Shown here piece after piece: positions 6,486 to 9,829 of a stretch of DNA of 9,829 nt. A model generated the notes under the pieces. The model worked only from the letters and a program-made list of their open reading frames with translations, did no database searches and had not been told where the DNA came from. Origin of the DNA: Chloroflexota bacterium (GTDB taxonomy: Bacteria; Chloroflexota; Limnocylindria; Limnocylindrales; CSP1-4); NCBI GenBank assembly GCA_017881985.1, contig JADGQH010000108.1, positions 1 to 9,829 of the forward strand, in the 5' to 3' direction. The number at the start of each line of letters is the position of its first letter. Positions within the stretch are counted from its first letter, which is position 1. The translations under genes were made by a program, and so were the position numbers.

Positions 6486-6620
6486 GGCGAGGATCGCGGT
6501 CACTCGTTCGATCGCGGCCGCATCGAGCTCACGGGAACGCGAGACGAGCTTGAGGATCGTCCGCTGGCTCTCCAGGCGGACACCCTCGAACTCGTCCGGG
6601 GCCTTTGCGAACCGGCTCAT
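6465..6620 (-). CDS. possible small protein of 51 aa, unknown function
   Basis: An ATG-to-TAA frame of 51 codons that I do not recognise. Nearly all codons end in G or C, as in the confident genes here. The product looks like a mostly helical, soluble peptide: MSRFAKAPDEFEGVRLESQ, then alternating hydrophobic and charged residues ending ERVTAILAAALPPR. No Shine-Dalgarno sequence precedes the ATG at 6620, and the frame stays open upstream into sequence antisense to the S4 gene, so the start is uncertain. It diverges from the S4 gene with 94 nt between starts. A perfect inverted repeat overlaps its stop. If it is not real, 6263-6714 is an otherwise gene-free stretch of about 450 nt holding only small inverted repeats. 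Confidence 0.38.
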   Translation of the reverse strand: MSRFAKAPDEFEGVRLESQRTILKLVSRSRELDAAAIERVTAILAAALPPR

Positions 6621-6653
6621 CGCAGTCGACGCGTGCCTGCAGGGCGAGAACTT

Positions 6654-6689
6654 GCCTGGCACGTCCCGAGGACATCCGTGGAGCCAGGC
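6654..6689. repeat. 7-bp inverted repeat in the divergent region before the S4 gene
   Basis: GCCTGGC (6654-6660) and GCCAGGC (6683-6689) are perfect inverted copies separated by 22 nt, ending 25 nt before the S4 ATG at 6715. They lie in the 94-nt region between the divergent small gene and the S4 gene. They could be an operator or a 5'-leader hairpin. Chance occurrence is quite possible in such GC-rich DNA. Confidence 0.25.
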
Positions 6690-6714
6690 CTCGACTCGTG
6701 CGATCCTAGAGAGC

Positions 6715-7101
6715 ATGGCTGATCCCCGCGCGACGGACGAGACCCGCATCGACCGCTGGCTGTGCGCGGTGCGGCTCGTGAAGACGCGCCCGGCGGCGAC
6801 GCAGCTCTGTGACGCCGGCCACATCCTCGTGAACGGGAACGCCGCGAAGCCTTCCACGAAGGTCCGGGCCGGCGACCGGGTCGACGCGCTGATCGCCGGG
6901 CGCGAGCGCATCGTCGAGGTCGTGCGGCCGATCGAGTCGCGCGTCGGTGCCCCGGTCGCCGTGACGTGCTACGTGGACTACAGCCCGCCGCCGGTGGTGA
7001 CGGAGGTCCGGCCGGGGATCATGGCTGTCCGGGGCGAGGGCCGGCCGAGCAAGCGCCTCCGCCGGGAGCTGGAGCGCCTGCGCCGGGCTGGCGACCCCTG
7101 A
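6715..7101 (+). CDS. S4-domain RNA-binding protein, Hsp15-like
   Basis: A 128-aa cytoplasmic RNA-binding protein. The S4 fold occupies about 11-57: RIDRWLCAVRLVKTRPAA, then the AGHILVNGNAAKPSTKVRAGD segment (in which VNG and AGD are family landmarks). A basic C-terminal tail follows, GRPSKRLRRELERLRR at 109-124. This layout matches the Hsp15/HslR family, whose E. coli member binds stalled 50S subunits carrying nascent chains and helps recycle them. The same role is plausible here but inferred. The ATG at 6715 is chosen because it lies a normal distance before the S4 domain; only a weak GAGAG precedes it, immediately upstream. The frame remains open back to 6394 but that extension is not protein-like. 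The gene stands alone on its strand, diverging from a possible small gene and convergent with the propeller gene. Confidence 0.88.
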   Translation: MADPRATDETRIDRWLCAVRLVKTRPAATQLCDAGHILVNGNAAKPSTKVRAGDRVDALIAGRERIVEVVRPIESRVGAPVAVTCYVDYSPPPVVTEVRPGIMAVRGEGRPSKRLRRELERLRRAGDP

Positions 7102-7114
7102 GCTTGGACCTGCC

Positions 7115-7134
7115 GCGGCTTCCGCCGAAGTCGC
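7115..7134 (+). terminator. compact stem-loop after the S4 gene
   Basis: The arms GCGGCTTC (7115-7122) and GAAGTCGC (7127-7134) form an 8-bp stem with one G.U pair and a 4-nt CGCC loop, beginning 13 nt after the S4 stop. The pyrimidine-rich CCTTTC lies 11 nt further on rather than directly after the stem, so it is an imperfect intrinsic terminator. A smaller stem, GGCAG (7162-7166) and CTGCC (7176-7180), may serve the convergent propeller gene. Confidence 0.4.
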
Positions 7135-7197
7135 AGGCGCCAATTCCTTTCGTGGCCTGGAGGCAGGCGAGGTATCTGCCCCGGTCACCTGCTCTCC

Positions 7198-8487
7198 CTA
7201 CGGCGCGATCCGTTCCCAGTCGCCACCGACAGCCGACCAGGTTACCGACCGGGCCGGCCCACCCTCCGGATCGAGAATCAGCTGGGGGTGGCCCTGCACC
7301 ATGTTCAGGATGAGGATCCCCTTGCCGTCGGGCGACCAGGTCGCCACGGTGTCGTAGGCCAGGCTCGGACCCGTCTTGATGATCGTCCCGTCTGCGACTC
7401 GGAGCACCGCCCACGAGTAGATGAAGTAGCCGTTCGAGTCTCTGACGCCATCGGACCACTGGTACGCAATCCTGGTCCCGTCCGGCGACCAGACCGCCCA
7501 ACCCGCCGCTGCAGCGCCTGCCGTCGCGTCGATCTGGCGGTCGCCAGTTCCATCTGCGTTCATGACATACAGAGCCGTCGTGGAGCCATCCGTCGTCGCG
7601 CGCTGAAGCGCGATCCGGGTCCCGTCCGGCGACCAGGCTGGGTACACCAGGTCGATCTGGTCATTGAGGCTCGTGAATGGGTTTACGACCGGTGTCAGGT
7701 TGCTCCCATCGATGCCCATGGTGTACAGGCCGATCTGCGATCCCACGTGCCCACGCACGACGATGCGTCCGCCGGCAGGCGGCTGGAAGGCCATCGGAGG
7801 GTCGATCGGGATGGCTGGGGTGATCACCCGGGGTGGGCTCGACTTGGTCGTGTCGAACACGTCGTAGGTGCTGTCGCGACTGGCGCTCATCATGACCACG
7901 ATCGACCGGCTGTCTGGTGTCCAGGACCACCATCCGGGTTCCGCAGCCAGGGGCACGGTCGTGATGACTCGCGGCTGGCCGCCGTCTGCCGGAACGACGA
8001 CGATATTCGTGAGCCCGGCCTTCGCCGCGTCGACGCGGCGAAGAAACCCGACAGTCGAGCCGTCGGGCGAGTAGCCGGGACGGAAATCGTAGGTCGGCCC
8101 GGAGACGATCGCCTGGGAGGTGCCCGTCACCGAGTCGCCGGCATAGATGTCGCCACCCGTGCCGTAGACGATGGCGCCGTTCCCGGCCGGGCCGAAGGGG
8201 GCCGGCAACCGGCGCCCGTGGCCGACGCCAGCCAGGATCCCGGCCATCACCAGGGTGAGGACGAGTAGCGCAACCAGGACGACGAGCCGCCACGACAAGG
8301 GCGGGATCCGCTCTTTGCCGGGCGCGCGCGCCGCCGGCAGCCACCACTCTCGAAAGACCCACGCCGGCCGCTGGCGGACATGCGAGATCCGCTCCAGGAG
8401 GGCGTCGGTGTACTCGGGCGGGGGACCTGCTCCAAGGCCTGCGAGGATGGCCGGCAGGTTGCGTTCGAGGCGCGGATCGAGGGTCAT
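7198..8487 (-). CDS. transmembrane PD40 beta-propeller protein, probable anti-sigma factor/sensor
   Basis: A 429-aa single-pass protein. Residues 1-63 are a soluble N-terminal segment with RQRPAW at 38-43 and a WWLP nearby, followed by one hydrophobic helix at about 66-88. The rest (about 103-425) is a beta propeller built of PD40/TolB-type repeats: YSPDGSTVGF (139-148), WTPDSRSIVV (189-198), a degenerate copy near 234-244, WSPDGTRIAL (285-294), WSPDGTRIAY (333-342) and WSPDGKGILIL (384-394). This suggests an N-in topology with an extracytoplasmic propeller. The start at 8487 overlaps the sigma stop codon as ATGA, with GGAGG 9 nt upstream inside the sigma gene, so the two are translationally coupled. 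Anti-sigma function is inferred from this coupling and topology. The zinc motif HxxxCxxC of ZAS anti-sigma factors is absent. The propeller's ligand is unknown. Confidence 0.85.
   Translation of the reverse strand: MTLDPRLERNLPAILAGLGAGPPPEYTDALLERISHVRQRPAWVFREWWLPAARAPGKERIPPLSWRLVVLVALLVLTLVMAGILAGVGHGRRLPAPFGPAGNGAIVYGTGGDIYAGDSVTGTSQAIVSGPTYDFRPGYSPDGSTVGFLRRVDAAKAGLTNIVVVPADGGQPRVITTVPLAAEPGWWSWTPDSRSIVVMMSASRDSTYDVFDTTKSSPPRVITPAIPIDPPMAFQPPAGGRIVVRGHVGSQIGLYTMGIDGSNLTPVVNPFTSLNDQIDLVYPAWSPDGTRIALQRATTDGSTTALYVMNADGTGDRQIDATAGAAAAGWAVWSPDGTRIAYQWSDGVRDSNGYFIYSWAVLRVADGTIIKTGPSLAYDTVATWSPDGKGILILNMVQGHPQLILDPEGGPARSVTWSAVGGDWERIAP
7474..7636. repeat. 19-bp identical DNA repeat within propeller blades
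   Basis: GGTCCCGTCCGGCGACCAG occurs identically at 7474-7492 and 7618-7636, 144 nt (48 codons, one blade) apart. Both copies encode the WSPDGT core of the PD40 repeat, and flanking bases are largely shared. A diverged third copy lies near 7325-7345. Identity at silent positions suggests recent blade duplication or gene conversion between blades. Confidence 0.7.
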
Positions 8488-9044
8488 GGCAGCGTGCCTC
8501 CGACGCCGGCCGCAGGGGCAAAGGCGTCAGCCTGGAGCTGATCTCGCATGTGACCGAGGGCACGATGCAGCCGTGACTTCACGGTCCCGACAGGGACGCC
8601 AAGGCAACCCGCCACCTCCGTCAGTGGCAACCCAAGGTAGTAGTGGAGGACGACGATCGCCCGTCCGTCAGCATCGAGGCGGCGCAGGACGCCGTCGATG
8701 AGCTCGCGATCGGCCACCGATGCGGCCAGATCGGGCACATGGGGTGTCTCGAGAGCCGTGATCTCTACCTCGATCGGACGACGCCTTCGACGACGCACGG
8801 TCTCGAGACAGCAGTTGACCGTCAACCGATAGAGCCACGCCTCGAAATGGTCGGGATCACGCAACTGACGCAGATCTCGCCATGCCTTGGTCAAACCGTC
8901 CTGAACGGCGTCACGGGCGAGTTCGGGGTCGCGGAGGATGAGGCGAGCGGCCGAGTCGAGACGTCCGATCGTTCCCCGAACGAGCACCGCGAATGCGTCG
9001 TGGTCACCCCGCCTGGCGCGTTCGACGAGCGATCGCTGATCCAC
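8484..9044 (-). CDS. ECF-family RNA polymerase sigma factor
   Basis: An extracytoplasmic-function sigma factor of 186 aa that would direct RNA polymerase to its own regulon. The sigma2 domain spans about 10-85, with the core-binding and -10-recognition stretch AVQDGLTKAWRDLRQLRD at 46-63 and FEAWLYRLTVN at 67-77. An arginine-rich linker (RRRRRR, 84-89) follows. The sigma4 domain spans about 112-168 with the helix-turn-helix LPLTEVAGCLGVPVGTVKSR at 139-158. There is no sigma3, and no C-terminal sensory extension beyond a short Ala/Gly tail. The start is GTG at 9044, the only start between the in-frame stop at 9060-9062 and the sigma2 domain; its ribosome-binding site is weak. It lies 67 nt after the lipoprotein gene and overlaps the propeller gene by ATGA. 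ECF factors are commonly held inactive by the protein encoded immediately downstream, here the membrane propeller protein. Confidence 0.93.
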   Translation of the reverse strand: MDQRSLVERARRGDHDAFAVLVRGTIGRLDSAARLILRDPELARDAVQDGLTKAWRDLRQLRDPDHFEAWLYRLTVNCCLETVRRRRRRPIEVEITALETPHVPDLAASVADRELIDGVLRRLDADGRAIVVLHYYLGLPLTEVAGCLGVPVGTVKSRLHRALGHMRDQLQADAFAPAAGVGGTLP

Positions 9045-9065
9045 CTTCGTTCCGAGGCCTCAGTC

Positions 9066-9099
9066 CGTGTCCCGCCGGGTCTTGGAGCGGATTGACACG
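9066..9099 (-). other. nested stem-loop between lipoprotein and sigma genes
   Basis: On the minus-strand RNA an outer 6-bp stem (CGTGTC with GACACG) and an inner 4-bp stem (CCGC with GCGG), separated by a 3-nt AAT bulge on one side, enclose an 11-nt loop. It fills half of the 67-nt intergenic region and ends 21 nt before the sigma GTG. No T-run follows. It could be an attenuator, an mRNA processing or stability element, or chance. Confidence 0.35.
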
Positions 9100-9111
9100 C
9101 CTGATGTTGAC

Positions 9112-9612
9112 CTACGGTGCAAGTGGCCCGTCCCAGATCCACAGACCGCTCGAGTCTTGGGTCACGACCAGAACCTCGTGGAATGAAGCCAAGGTACCGG
9201 TTCCCGAGGCGAAAGTGCACGTGCCCGGGAGCGTCGCGATGTTGCAGTGGCCCGTTGCGGTCCCGCCTGCCACCTTGATCTCGGCCACGAGAGCATCGTT
9301 GCCGGGCCCGCTGTAGGAGATGCTGGATCCGGCCGGGATCGCACGGTAACTCGACGCCGTGACCGTGCAGATGTAGCCGGTGCACGACTTCACCAGATGA
9401 AACGCGCCCGTCGGCGATGGACTCGGCGCGGATGCCGACGGAGAAGGGGCGGGAGTGAACGGCGACGGCGACACAACCGCGGCTTCGGTCGGCTGGGGAC
9501 TCGTCGCGGCGGGTGCACCGCTGCATGCGACGAGGAGCAGCGGCCAGACCGCCACCATCGCGGCGCTACGGAGGAACCAGGTAGGCCGCACAGACTCTGG
9601 GCTGGGACGCAT
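9112..9612 (-). CDS. secreted lipoprotein with Pro/Ser linker and small Cys-containing domain
   Basis: A 166-aa predicted lipoprotein of unknown function. The signal peptide has an Arg near the start, a hydrophobic core at 17-28 and the lipobox LVAC at 27-30, so Cys30 should be lipidated and anchor it outside the membrane. Residues 36-69 are a low-complexity Pro/Ser/Thr/Ala linker. Residues 70-166 form a compact, probably beta-rich domain with four cysteines (77, 82, 123, 132), which could make two disulfides, and two tryptophans near the end (LWIWDGP). The ATG at 9612 is preceded by AAGGAGG (9623-9629) at 10 nt; an in-frame GTG at 9615 has a better 7-nt spacing and is a fair alternative. The frame is open further upstream but that part is not protein-like. 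It precedes the sigma gene by 67 nt on the same strand and may be a partner or target of that system. I do not recognise the domain. Confidence 0.82.
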   Translation of the reverse strand: MRPSPESVRPTWFLRSAAMVAVWPLLLVACSGAPAATSPQPTEAAVVSPSPFTPAPSPSASAPSPSPTGAFHLVKSCTGYICTVTASSYRAIPAGSSISYSGPGNDALVAEIKVAGGTATGHCNIATLPGTCTFASGTGTLASFHEVLVVTQDSSGLWIWDGPLAP

Positions 9613-9622
9613 CACTCCAAGA

Positions 9623-9629
9623 CCTCCTT
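9623..9629 (-). promoter_or_regulatory. strong Shine-Dalgarno site of the lipoprotein gene
   Basis: The minus strand reads AAGGAGG, 7 nt before a GTG (9615) and 10 nt before the ATG (9612). It fixes the start to this pair and excludes the much longer upstream frame. Confidence 0.7.
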
Positions 9630-9757
9630 CGGGCGCGGGCGAGGGTGTCAAGCCCCGAAGCGCGCCGCACCAGCGCAACCATGGTGGTCGTGCATACCTA
9701 CTTGGTGCCGGCGGGAGCCAAACGGTTCTCGGCTGGACCGTGGGTTGCGGATCGCCC

Positions 9758-9770
9758 GGAACCACGTTCC
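9758..9770. repeat. GGAAC-CAC-GTTCC palindrome upstream of the lipoprotein operon
   Basis: A perfect 5-bp inverted repeat with a 3-nt centre, 146 nt before the lipoprotein start. GGAAC also resembles the -35 core of many ECF-dependent promoters and reads in the operon's direction on the minus strand, but no matching -10 element is evident. The remaining upstream sequence (9630-9829) shows no confident gene. Confidence 0.28.
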
Positions 9771-9829
9771 TTCGTGATCCGTTCCCCGGCGCACATGGCG
9801 TTGGGGACACCAGCAGGCGATCCGGCCCG

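Noticed and set aside
9646..9651. TTGACA on the minus strand as a -35 box for the lipoprotein gene
   Set aside because: At 17 nt spacing the -10 position would fall on the ribosome-binding site AAGGAGG, and no -10-like hexamer is present there.
9698..9829. Minus-strand frame open to the window edge (43 codons, stop TAG at 9698-9700), a possible C-terminus of a neighbouring gene
   Set aside because: Third-position G/C bias is clearly weaker than in the confident genes and the tail has no recognisable motif. Too short to call without sequence beyond the edge.

Overview
This is a GC-rich bacterial window with tightly packed genes on both strands and strong G/C preference at third codon positions. 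Gene content suggests Chloroflexota (Limnocylindria-like) or, less likely, Actinomycetota: a deazaflavin (F420)-dependent Ddn-family oxidoreductase, an ECF sigma factor followed by a membrane-anchored PD40 propeller protein, a proline/serine-linker lipoprotein, and a possible leaderless promoter. The assignment is inference from gene style; no rRNA, tRNA or taxonomic marker is present.

Left block, plus strand (about 1-3111): a BBE-type FAD-linked oxidoreductase (132-1559) is followed 52 nt later by a 14-helix DHA2-family efflux transporter (1612-3111). The transporter has a -10-like TAGAAT placed so that transcription could begin at its own ATG, so it may be expressed independently of the flavoenzyme.

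Middle block, minus strand (3164-6262): reading leftwards, a membrane-bound EAL-domain cyclic-di-GMP phosphodiesterase (6262-4031) with all recognised catalytic residues, a Ddn-like F420-dependent oxidoreductase (3949-3488), and a 71-codon charged small protein with a strong ribosome-binding site (3379-3164). The spacings of 81 and 108 nt leave open whether these are one transcript.

Centre: a possible 51-codon small gene on the minus strand (6620-6465) diverges from an S4-domain RNA-binding protein on the plus strand (6715-7101). The S4 gene is convergent with the right block.

Right block, minus strand (7198-9612): a secreted lipoprotein (9612-9112), an ECF sigma factor (9044-8484) and a transmembrane PD40 beta-propeller protein (8487-7198). 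The sigma stop and propeller start overlap as ATGA. The simplest reading is an envelope signalling unit in which the propeller protein is the transmembrane anti-sigma factor and sensor, with the lipoprotein as an associated or regulated partner. This is the most interesting system in the window. No mobile element, CRISPR array, tRNA or rRNA was seen.
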